Notes under the pieces: generated by a model | The model's input: only the letters and a program-made list of their open reading frames with translations | Databases searched by the model: none | What the model was told of the DNA's origin: nothing | Shown here: piece after piece, positions 35,932 to 47,000 of the stretch | How positions within the stretch are numbered: the stretch's first letter is position 1 | How the letters are laid out: each line of letters opens with the position of its first letter | Made by a program: the position numbers and the translations under genes | Origin: Metridium senile | Taxonomy: Eukaryota > Cnidaria > Anthozoa > Actiniaria > Metridiidae | Assembly: GCA_949775045.1 (NCBI GenBank) | Contig: OX459100.1 | Coordinates: 17,192,241 to 17,256,240 of the forward strand | Direction: 5' to 3' | Length of the DNA: 64,000 bases

Positions 35932-38900
35932 CTATTGCGGAGCACCAATCAGACTGTAAGTTGTTTTACAAACAGGACCACCCCATCCAAATAAACATAT
36001 CTTTCTGCCGTTCATACCACAGATATAATGACCATTAACGTCATCATCATGCGGGATGCAGTGCGTGTCACATTTCTTCCCATTCCACCATTTCCCACAC
36101 ATTCCTTTCCCATTTGAGTTGCAGATTATGTTTCCAGTATTGTCAGAGTCAGGGCGAAGACAGCTGAGGGAGCAGTTGTTTCCATAGTAACCCGGCAAAC
36201 ATTGGTTGCAACTTGCCGACAAAGATCCATTTGTGCATACTTTATTATATTCATCACAATCTTCACTGTCAACACCATCCAAAAAGCAAGGAATAGTACA
36301 ATTTAAGCCAGCCCATCCCAGAATACATTGCTTTCTTCCTACAGAGTCACAAGAATAATGCCCATTGATTGCATCATTGCGGGGTACACAGTATGTTTTA
36401 CAGGTTTCGCCGAACCACCACATACGGCATCTTTTGTTGTTGGTCTTGTCACAAGTATAGTGTCCATCTTGTGGGTTGCTTTTAGGTATGCATGGCGGTT
36501 TACAGTTGGGTGGTAGATACCCTTCCTGGCATGTCTGGAAAGGAAATAAGGGTGTGACGATGATAATGATTAGGAGGATCATTATGATGATATCAAAAAT
36601 AATGATCATGATAATAATAATATATATATATATATTTATATAGCGCACATGTCTGGGATTCATACAAAATATTTTAGAAATCGTTTATCATTTGCTGAAC
36701 AACTCAGAAACAACTATATCACCACAAGACGTTTGACTGATGTGCAGTATGATAAACCTTTTGTAATTAGAGTTGTTTGTGAGTTGTTTGAGGAACAACA
36801 AACGATTTCTAAAGTATTTCTGGGTGCCCACATTTTTTCGATTCACACTGTAACAAAACTTTTACCTTGCAATCAGGATCATCCCAATGTGGAAGGCATA
36901 TTTTGGTACCATTGGAGCTACATGTAAAATGTCCATTTACATCATCATCACTATCCACGCAGTGGTTATGACAATACTCCCCATACCACCCTTGTAAGCA
37001 ATGTTTGGTACCATTCACATCACATCTTGTGTTGGGACCTTCTATGCAATACTTTTTACAGGAATGACCATACCAATTGTCCAGGCAGACTTTAGTACCA
37101 TTTTTGTCGCATATGTAGTGACTTGTACTGTTTCTTTGACATAAAGTCTTGCAGTGTTTTCCATACCAGTTGGTGCGGCATATTTTGTTGCCATGGGAAT
37201 TGCATACATAATGGCCATTTATGTCATTGTCATAAGAGATACAATGCTTCTTGCAGTCTCCCCCATACCATCCTGGTCGACAGTACCTGTTGATGATTGT
37301 AATCATGTCAATCTTATCATTATCATTGGTATAATTACCTATTGTTAGAATGTAGATTCTTATAATTATTTGTAGACTCATAGTTAGCTTTATTAAAGAT
37401 ATCATCATCATATTAATCATTGTCATCATCATTGCGACCATTAACATCATCTTCAACAACATCATCACTAACCATCATTAACCACAACAATTAACTGCAC
37501 CAACATTAATTATCACTACTACCGTAAACATGCATCACCACAACCACCACCCCCACCATCTTCATAAACATCCTCATGCAATATTGTTGATATCAAAACC
37601 GTAAACACATCATTATTATCATCATTATATACCCCGGCGCTGCCATCATCACCACCACCATAAATAAAAAGCGTACCTATTTCAAGAAGAATCACACCAC
37701 AAATGTCATCATTATGGTCATATGTAGCCACACCACCACCACATAAACAAAACATCTTACCTATTTCCAGAGGAATCACACCTAAAGTGACCACGCACAC
37801 CATCATCATGTTCCACGCACTGTTTTTTACACTCGTTACCATACCAACGATTATAACATACTTTGTTGCCGTCATTATCACAATAGTAATGACCAAACTT
37901 GCTGTGTGACTTTCGACAGTACTTGGTACATCGATCACCATAGTAATTATTCTCACAGTAGACTTTCATCTGTACTTCGAGGCTTGAGCGTCTACCACGA
38001 AGTGTTCGAGAATACACGTGCGATTGGTAGCCGTTAGAACTAGGTTGACTAACGGGTAAAGTAACTGACAGCTTGTCGATGAGGTCATCTGCTGTGATAG
38101 CATCCCAGTCCCATACTTCTATGTAAAGACCAAGTTTGCCCTTGAAACAATTAATATAAGAAGTATTGAGAAACAGTCGAAACCAATCATGTTTGAATAA
38201 AAGAAGAAATTGAATGAACCACTGGGTGTATGAGTTAATGATTAAGTGGTGTTGATGAATGAACGGACGTATATGAATGAATAAGTTGATGAATGAATGA
38301 ACAAATAAATGCATAACAAGGAAGATGAAAAATGAACTGAAAAAGAATGCAAGCCCTTGATCAATTTATGAATGGAAACTAGCGAGTAAACTAGTATAGG
38401 CTGCGTCGGTGTTTGATATAAATGACAGATAATAGAATGAAACTAGCGAGTAAACTAGTATAGGCTGCGACGGTGTTTTATATAAATGATATAGGTAATA
38501 GAATGAAACTAGCGAGTAAACTAGTATAGGCTGCGTCGGTGTTTGATTATATAAACGATAGGTAATATAATGAAACTAGCGAGTAAACTAGTATAGGCTG
38601 CGTCGGTGTTTGATTATATAAACGATAGGTAATATAATGAAACTAGAGAGTAAACTAGTATAGGCTGCGTCGGTGTTTGATTATATAAACGATAGGTAAT
38701 AGAATGAAACTAGCGAGTACACCAGTATAGGCTGCGTCGGTGTTTGATATAAATGACAGGTAATAGAATGAAACTAGCGAGTAAACTAGTATAGGCTGCG
38801 TCGGTGTTTGATATAAATGACAGATAATAGAATGAAACTAGCGAGTAAACTAGTATAGGCTGCGTCGGTGTTTGATATAATGACAGGTAATAGAATGAAA

Positions 38901-39987
38901 TTTTAAACATCGTAAAAATGTACCCTTCGTCGGAGTAAAACCTTTTACTCCGACGAAGGGCTAAAGCTCGAAACGGCATAAAGTTGAGTCAACATTTTTT
39001 ACGGTGTTACAAATTTAATTATATTACCTATAATTTATAAATGTATGAACTGAATAAATGATCAATTAGTTTCACCAATAAATAAAGGAATGAATGAGCT
39101 GAATGCAGAATTTGTACATCATCTCCGCTGTATTGTATTATCTAGAGAAATCTCTTTAATGATAAGCTGAAGTGTTTATGAATTTCCGAATGGCGAATGC
39201 GTGCGCGTTGCACACGAGTGACGCTTTTATTTATTAACTCGCGGTTTTGCAATCCACAAGTTAAAAATCGTGCGCATTTATAAATTAAACTTACAGAGAA
39301 TGAAGTAAAGGCCCTTTTGATAGAAAAATGCATGTAGATATCATTGTGTCCCATCTTGGAAGTCTTTATATTAGCCAATGAACATCCACTTAAGGAATTA
39401 CGATGAGCTGAGTTGGACAGACAGATCTTGAAGTACGTATTACATTTGCTTCTGCATCGACGACCCCAGAGTTGAACGTCGCAGCATTTGCCGTTCCATT
39501 TACGACCGGTAGGGTTGCGATATCGCTTGAAAGTTACGGATACATGGCCGCGTCCCTCGACTTCAAACTACAAAAAGAAAGATCAACTTTTCTAAAATAC
39601 TCTTGGGCTTTTGGTTGGATCTGGTTACGCAGATTCTTCGCTTTTTAAAAATTCAATTTTGTTCTAGATTCCTTTAATTAGAATTAAAGATATCAAGTCA
39701 CAAGTAATCTAAGCAATTAGTATAGAGCTCAAGTGGAAGTGGTGTAACTGCGGATGCATCAATTTTTTTTAACTGAGTTCTTTCAGCCACCAGTAGTCGG
39801 CCATTTTTGTAGTGTGTGTGATGACATAATATTTTTTCCGTGCCTAAATACGTCACAGCGTTAATCAATCAATCAATCATGAAAATCTTTACCGCAAACA
39901 TTTAAATTCCAAACCATTTAAACTTAAAGTACTTACTGTAAGTATACAAAGAAGCCAGAGACCAACGATAAGCAAAACGCGATTCAT
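35932..39987 (-). CDS. DSL-A: secreted MNNL plus multi-DSL-repeat protein (5 exons)
   Basis: A Notch-ligand-like protein of unusual architecture. Exons: 39937-39987, 39295-39567, 37761-38140, 36866-37286, 35932-36534; 1728 nt, 575 residues, all phases join. Residues 1-17 (MNRVLLIVGLWLLCILT) are a signal peptide. Residues ~18-165 resemble the MNNL domain of Delta/Jagged (GKCCDVQLWGRRC, then CNTYFKICLS; exon 3 opens GKLGLYIEVWDWDAI). From Cys170 a classic DSL domain (CENNYYGDRCTKYC ... GHYYCDNDGNKVC) runs into about ten further DSL-like units, each roughly CxxxxxxxxGHYxCxxxGxKxCxxxWYGxxC. One unit (TNGSLSASCNQCLPGYYGNNC) looks EGF-like. The C-terminus (...TTYSLIGAPQ) has no transmembrane segment, so secretion is predicted. 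Poly(A) candidate at 35478-35483. No EGF array and no known ortholog name; a role in Notch signalling is inference. Confidence 0.85.
38375..38900. repeat. ~65-bp minisatellite in DSL-A intron 2
   Basis: Eight to nine head-to-tail units of 64-67 bp, each containing gaaactagcgagtaaactag and ggctgcgtcggtgtttgat. Unit starts are near 38375, 38439, 38505, 38572, 38639, 38705, 38770 and 38834. It is absent from the equivalent DSL-B intron. Confidence 0.92.
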
Positions 39988-41020
39988 CTTGCACTAGCAA
40001 TTCGTGCTATGAAGGCTTGATGTGAAGGTCAGCTAAGAGTCAACTTGATGCATGGTTTTGGAGATGACGCAATGAAACCGATATCTAGCCCCCAGCGGAA
40101 CCAACTGACACATGACAAGGATTGATTGATCAATCAGGAAGTATGCAGCGAGGTGATTGAAATTGAAATTTCGAAGAAATGTTCATATAGGGACATTAAA
40201 TGATCATCCAAAACTTGTATTATTGCAGAAAAATAGGAGACATTTGTGTTTTGAAGGAATTTTATTGAAGACAAAACTATCTAATTAATATTTAATCTTG
40301 ACACACAAACGTGGAGTAAACCAATCATCCGTGAGTCTCTTAGAGTGGGCTCCCTGTGCATGACATAGCTTTGCAGGAGACTAAAAAAAGACAAATAGAC
40401 TAAAAACAGTAATGTTAATGACAGTATTTGTTAAATTATTATAAAAAGCATCTACAGAATTGATGCTTTTATTACTTTTGGATCTTTTGTATTAAAGACT
40501 CATGTCAAATCTTATCTAATTATGAGGTTGTGTTGGCTTGCAATCTCAACACATTTATTCATTCAAGTCATGTTAAACAAAAGAATTAGAATGTAATAAT
40601 ACTAGCAGCTAAATACACTACAGTCTCTGTTATGGTGCCTATAAAGGGCTATAAATTTGCTTTTTCCACTCTAACAAATGTTACTAACCTAAAACAACTG
40701 ACCAGTACATAATTTGTATACATGTATTTCACTGGCACTATTTTTTCAAAAAATTTGATGTCAGGTGTTGGCTTTTAATTAATAAAAATGTATGTCACCA
40801 CTTGTTTGGGCCATGTTGAGTGTCGTCAGGACCCTTTTATAGGCCTGGGGTTTTATAAACAATATAGTGGAATGCCAAGCAGAATTTTAAAATGTTTGAT
40901 GATTGTGCTGTGTTTTGTTTTGTTGTGTAGTTTAGGATTGTTTTAAATCAATGCATTCATGCATGTGAATGTAAAAACACTATGCTACAGTCTGTTTTAC
41001 AGGGGTATTTTAAACCCTCT

Positions 41021-44000
41021 CTATTGCGGAGCACCAAACAGACTGTAAGTTGTTTTACAAACAGGACCACCCCATCCAAATAAACATATCTTTCTGCCGT
41101 TTATACCACAGATATAATGACCATTAACATCATCATCATGCGGGATGCAGTGCGTGTCACATTTCTTCCCATTCCACCATTTCCCACACATTCCTTTCCC
41201 ATTTGAGTTGCAGATTATGTTTCCAGTATTGTCAGAGTCGGGGCGAAGACAGCTGAGGGAGCAGTTGTTTCCATAGTAACCCGGCAAACATTGGTTGCAA
41301 CTTGCCGACAAAGATCCATTTGTGCATACTTTATTATATTCATCACAATCTTCACTGTCAACACCATCCAAAAAGCAAGGAATAGTACAATTTAAGCCAG
41401 CCCATCCCAGAATACATTGCTTTCTTCCTACAGAGTCACAAGAATAATGCCCATTGATTGCATCATTGCGGGGTACACAGTATGTTTTACAGGTTTCGCC
41501 GAACCACCACATACGGCATCTTTTGTTGTTGGTCTTGTCACAAGTATAGTGTCCATCTTGTGGGTTGCTTTTAGGTATGCATGGCGGTTTACAGCTGGGT
41601 GGTAGATACCCTTCCTGGCATGTCTGGAAAGGAAATAAGGGTGTGACGATGATAATGATTAGGAGGATCATTATGATGATATCAAAAATAATGATCATGA
41701 TAATAATAATAATATATATATATTTATATAGCGCACATGTCTGGGATTCATAAAAAATATTTCAGAAATCGTTTATCATTTGCTGAACAAATCAGAAACA
41801 ACTATATCACCGCAAGACGTTTGACTGATGTGCAGTATGATAAACCTTTTGTAATTAGAGTTGTTTGTGAGTTGTTCGACGAACAATAAACGATTTCTAA
41901 AGTATTTCTGGGTGCCCACATTTTTTCGATTCACACTGTAACAAAACTTTTACCTTGCAGTCAGGATCATCCCAATGTGGAAGGCATATCTTGGTACCAT
42001 TGGAGCTACATGTAAAATGTCCATTTACATCATCATCACTATCCACGCAGTGGTTATGACAATACTCCCCATACCACCCTTGTAAGCAATGTTTGGTACC
42101 ATTCACATCACATCTTGTGTTGGGACCTTCTATGCAATACTTTTTACAGGAATGACCATACCAATTGTCCAGGCAGACTTTAGTACCATTTTTGTCGCAT
42201 ATGTAGTGACTTGTACTGTTTCTTTGACATAAAGTCTTGCAGTGTTTTCCATACCAGTTGGTGTGGCATATTTTGGTACCATTCACATCACATCTTGTGT
42301 TGGGACCTTCTATGCAATACTTTTTACAGGAATGACCATACCAATTGTCCAGGCAGACTTTAGTACCATTTTTGTCGCATATGTAGTGACTTGTACTGTT
42401 TCTTTGACATAAAGTCTTGCAGTGTTTTCCATACCAGTTGGTGTGGCATATTTTGGTACCATTCACATCACATCTTGTGTTGGGACCTTCTATGCAATAC
42501 TTTTTACAGGAATGACCATACCAATTGTCCAGGCAGACTTTAGTACCATTTTTGTCGCATATGTAGTGACTTGTACTGTTTCTTTGACATAAAGTCTTGC
42601 AGTGTTTTCCATACCAGTTGGTGCGGCATATTTTGTTGCCATGGGAATTGCATACATAATGGCCATTTATGTCATTGTCATAAGAGATACAATGCTTCTT
42701 GCAGTCTCCACCATACCATCCTGGTCGACAGTACCTGTTGATGATTGTAATCACGTCAATCTTATCATCATTATCATTGGTATAATTACCTATTGTTAGA
42801 ATGTAGATTCTTATAATTATTTGTAGACTCATAGTTAGCTTTATTAAAGATATCATCACCATCATATTTATCATTGTCATCATCATTGCGACCATTAACA
42901 TCATCTTCAACAACATTAACCACAACAATTAACTGCACCGACATTAATTACCACCACTATACCGTAAACATGCATCACCACAACCACCACCCCCACCATC
43001 TTCATAAACATCCTCATGCAATATTGTTGATATCAAAACCGTAAACACATCATTATTATCATCATTATATACCCCACCATCATCACCACCACCATAAATA
43101 GAAAGCGTACCTATTTCCAGAAGAATCACACCACAAATGTCATCATTATGGTCATATGTAGTCACACCACCACCACATAAACAAAACATCTTACCTATTT
43201 CCAGAAGAATCACACCTAAAGTGACCACGCACACCATCATCATGTTCCACGCACTGTTTTCTACATTCGTTACCATACCAACGATTATAACATACTTTGT
43301 TGCCGTCATTGTCACAATAGTAATGACCAACCTTGCTGTGTGACTTTCGACAGTACTTGGTACATCGATCACCATAGTAATTATTCTCACAGTAGACTTT
43401 CATCTGTACTTCGAGGCTTGAGCGTCTACCACGAAGTGTTCGAGAATACATGCGCGATTGGTAGCCGTTAGAACTAGGTTGACTAACGGGTAAAGTAACT
43501 GACAGCTTGTCGATGAGGTCATCTGCTGTGATAGCATCCCAGTCCCATACTTCTATGTAAAGACCAAGTTTGCCCTTGGAACAATTAATATAAGAAGTAT
43601 TGATAAACAGTCGAACCAAAATTAAATTCAAGGGCTTTTCAAGTGCCCTTAAAAACATAAATCAAATCTAAGGAGTTTTCAAGGAGTTTAAGGAGTAGCA
43701 TGAACCCTGTCGGAGTAAAAGCTTTTACTCCGACGAAGGGCTAAAGCTCGAAACGGCATAAGGTTGAGTCAACATTTTTTACGGTGTTACAAATTTAATT
43801 ATATTACCTATAATTTATAAATGTATGAACTGAATAAATGATCAATTAGTTACACCAATAAATAAAGGAATGAATGTACTGAATGCAGAATTGTATTATC
43901 TAGAGAAATCTCTTTTTGATTATAAGCTGAATGGCGAATGCGTGCGCGTTGCACACGAGTGACGCTTTTATTTATTAACTCGCGGTTTTGCAATCCACGG

Positions 44001-44727
44001 AGTTAAAAATCGTGCGCATTTATAAATTAAACTTACAGAGAATGAAGTAAAGGCCCTTTTGATAGAAAAATGCATGTAGATATCATTGTGTCCCATCTTG
44101 GAAGTCTTTATATTAGCCAATGAACATCCACTTAAGGAATTACGATTAGCTGAGTTGGACAGACAGATCTTGAAGTACGTATTACATTTGATTCTACATC
44201 GACGACCCCAGAGATGAACGTCGCAGCATTTGCCGTTCCATTTACGACCGGTAGGGTTGCGATATCGCTTGAAAGTTACGGATACATGCCCTCGTCCCTC
44301 GACTTCAAACTACAAAAAGAAAGATCAACTACATGTTATTATGTTTTCTAAAATACTTTTGGGCTTTTGGTTGCGCAGATTCTTCGCTTTAAATTCAATT
44401 TTGTTCTGGATTCCTTAGAATTAATCGTGTCAATTCACAAGTAATCTAAGCAATTAGTATAGTGCTCAAGTGGAAGTGGTGTAACTGCGGATGCATCAAT
44501 TTTTTTTAACTGAGTTCTTTCAGTAACCAGTACTTAGTCGGTCATTTTTGTAGTGTGTGTGATGACATAATATTTTTCAATGCCTAAATACGTCACAGCG
44601 TTAATCAATCAATCAATTATGACAATCTTTACCACAAACATTTAAATTCCAACCCATTTAAACTCAAAGTACTTACTGTAAGTATACTAAGAAGCCAGAG
44701 ACCAACGATAAGCAAAACGCGATTCAT
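41021..44727 (-). CDS. DSL-B: secreted MNNL plus multi-DSL-repeat protein (5 exons)
   Basis: Tandem paralog of DSL-A. Exons: 44677-44727, 44037-44309, 43195-43574, 41954-42734, 41021-41623; 2088 nt, 695 residues, all phases join and exon borders match DSL-A exactly. The signal peptide is MNRVLLIVGLWLLSILT, followed by the MNNL-like region and then the DSL chain. The chain is about four units longer than in DSL-A, because exon 4 holds three perfect 180 bp repeats (60 residues, two DSL-like units each). Apart from this it differs from DSL-A by few residues in exon 5 (for example PPSC for PPNC, GING for GMNG, LFGAPQ for LIGAPQ). No membrane anchor is visible, and the reading frame is intact. N-glycosylation sequons (NGT, NST) recur in many units. 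Poly(A) candidate at 40554-40559. Function is inferred as for DSL-A. Confidence 0.85.
42093..42632. repeat. Perfect 180-bp triplication inside DSL-B exon 4
   Basis: Three consecutive 180 bp blocks (42093-42272, 42273-42452, 42453-42632) are identical over almost their whole length. Each encodes 60 residues, including CQRNSTSHYICDKNGTKVC and CIEGPNTRCDVNGTK. DSL-A has one such block. The frame is preserved. Confidence 0.95.
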
Positions 44728-45518
44728 CTTGCACTAGCAATTCGTGCTATGAAGGCTTGATGTGAAGGTCAGCTAAGAGTCAACTTGATGCATGGTTTTG
44801 GAGATGACGCGATGAAACCGATATCTAGCCCCAAGCGGAACCAACTGACACATGACAAGGATTAATTGATCAATCAGGAAGTATGCAGCGAGGTGATTGA
44901 GCAACGCAACGGATTAACTTGTTTATTTTAAATCGTCATTTTTTTACTTCCTTCCTTTCAAGTTACCTTTCCTCTAAATTTGTTAACCTATTTTTGATCT
45001 TGTGTTATTGTACTCCTTCCGCTTTATATCTATTCATTCTTCACCCATTTATCCATTTACTCATTCATTCACTCATTCGTCCATACATCTATCCATTTAG
45101 TTGTTTGGTCATTTCTTCCTTCGCATTTTTCTCCTTATTTTTCTATCTTCCTTTTTTCCCTCTTCTTACTTCCCTCCGCATTCGTTGCTTGATTTGTCTA
45201 ACGTACTCAAAGAACTGGTCCAAATTGTCGAATCAGTCTACTAAAAAGAGCATAATTATTATAAGCATCGGTCTTGGTCTAATTTGCGTGGCTCTATGTT
45301 TGCATTGTCGATAAGAAATGAGCTAAACCTGTTAACAGTAGATTGAAACCCCTTGATAAATCTGTTTACAAAACCCATTTGGATAATTTAAGTGTGGGTG
45401 GGGCACTTGGGTTTAGCATTCTAGAATAAACGTGACCCAAAAGATACAAATATATACAACTGCACGTTTATTAGAGAGAACGTTTAATAACATACTGACC
45501 AGTTTCATATACACCTAT

Positions 45519-45815
45519 ATTTCAAAAATCGTTGTCGCAGCCGGAGCTACAGTCCACATTCTAAAGCCTGCAAAGGATATCGGTTACATGGACTTAATTA
45601 ATTTGTGATTTATTGCACGTTTTTTAAAGAAAATATTTATATTTATATCTACCACAACAACAACTTGTTATGGTCATATAATACAAACACGTACAACCAA
45701 AATATGCTATGAATAAATCGATAACAAGAGAAGAAATACTGACAAACTTTGCAGGCTTCAGAGCGTGGACTGTGGCTTTAATTGTTTGCGACAACGATTT
45801 TTGAAATAGGTGTAT
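45519..45815. mobile_element. Foldback element, same family as 15496-15782
   Basis: Ends acacctatatttcaaaaatc and its inverse; inner arms carry cagtccacattctaaagcct. The centre is the reverse complement of the 15.5 kb copy (for example acgtacaaccaaaatatgct). Confidence 0.8.
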
Positions 45816-45817
45816 GT

Positions 45818-46380
45818 ACAGAGTAAAGAGTGCACAAAATCTTTATAACAATTGTATATATTTACATATAATTAGTGGAATCAAATTATCCGATCCATAT
45901 ACATCAATAAATCTACATATATAGCAAATAATTTAAAATATATGTTCTTTCATTTTATTTCGCATTTTATTTGTTCAAATCTTATCTAGACCTACGGGTA
46001 CTATCGTTAACCTCACCCTATACCAGAGTAAAGAGTACACAAAATCAGTATGACAATGATGGACAATTGCAAGAACGTTGTCCTGACTTGTGTAATTTAG
46101 TGGGAAATGAATTAATTAAAATACAAAAGAAGATCATTCAAACTGAACTATTTCTTTTGTTATTCTTTTCTTACCGAATGTACGTTCTTTTTTCATGAGA
46201 CAATTAACCTTCTTGCAATTAGGTGTATATATTTACATATCGTTAGTGGAATATCCATACATCAATAAATCTACATCTATAGCAAATTATTTTCAATCTA
46301 TGCCCTTTAATTTTATTTCGCATGTGCCTTCACATCTTATCTAGTCCTACTGGTACTATCATCAACCCCTCCCCACCCTC
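45818..46380. repeat. Imperfect tandem duplication
   Basis: The ordered phrases gagtaaagagtgcacaaaat, catcaataaatctacatata and cttatctagacctacgggta recur in the same order about 200-370 bp later with substitutions. Non-coding. Confidence 0.65.
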
Positions 46381-47000
46381 ACTAATAAATTTTTATTAGC
46401 TGGCACTTTTGTTTTAGAAATTGCAACCTTCTAATAAGGTTTTTCGTACGTGTGTTATATCTTAAATCGATGCATCGCTAACAGCAAATTGTGAATTTCG
46501 TTTTGATTTAGGATTCAATTATCTGATCATGACCCATCAATCAGTGTATCCAAACAGCCAATGAATGGAAGAGTTTGTGTAAGCTTCGCCCCCAAGGATA
46601 TTGGACAGGTCAGAAATTACCAATGTTAGCCTGCGTTGCAGTCGACTGCGGGGTTGCTAGGAAGCTCGTAGATCGACTGCAACGCACGCTACACCAAAGT
46701 TAGATCGCGAGGTCGCAATTAATGCAGCAATTTTAGAAATCAAGAATTAAAGAGCGGGAATGAATATGTACAGAGAAATTACGCAACTTCTAATTCCACT
46801 TTAAATCTTTCAAGTCAATCTCGTACCCAGATCCTACGTTACCCTTGGCCTGCACAGAGCTCTGGTTACTCGGCGGCGCTGGCCAAGAGGAACGCAGGCT
46901 CTGGGTACGAGATTGGTAACCTCGTTCCCAGGATCTTTCGTTTTTGGTTGAAGGTCCTGGGAGCAAGGTTGGTCTAACGAATTGATCTACCATGCACCAA

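Larger units (their letters stand above)
35084..40160. other. Tandem segmental duplication, unit A
   Basis: This ~5.08 kb block carries the whole DSL-A gene and is followed directly by a homologous block (40161-44900) in the same orientation. Both units end with agtatgcagcgaggtgattg. Coding regions differ at only a few positions. Unit A has, and unit B lacks, the 65 bp minisatellite (38375-38900) and the insert near 35340-35455. Confidence 0.9.
40161..44900. other. Tandem segmental duplication, unit B
   Basis: This ~4.74 kb block is homologous to 35084-40160 and carries DSL-B. The junction with unit A reads tgattga then aattgaaatttcgaag at about 40160/40165. Relative to unit A it has 360 bp more coding sequence, from the repeat expansion at 42093-42632, and a shorter intron 2. 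Confidence 0.9.
44901..47000. other. Gene-free interval between DSL-B upstream region and DSL-C stop
   Basis: No supportable ORF. It holds a foldback (45519-45815), an imperfect tandem duplication (about 45818-46380), and small inverted repeats near 46632-46695 (tagcctgcgttgcagtcgac arms) and 46807-46921 (caatctcgtacccagatcct arms). DSL-B promoter sequence should lie at its left end and DSL-C 3' UTR at its right end. Confidence 0.55.

Noticed and set aside
36649..36927. 92-codon plus-strand ORF opposite DSL-A
   Set aside because: It covers a foldback (aaatcgtttatcatttgctg and inverse, about 36677-36815) and the antisense of DSL exon 4; the same frame is broken in unit B.
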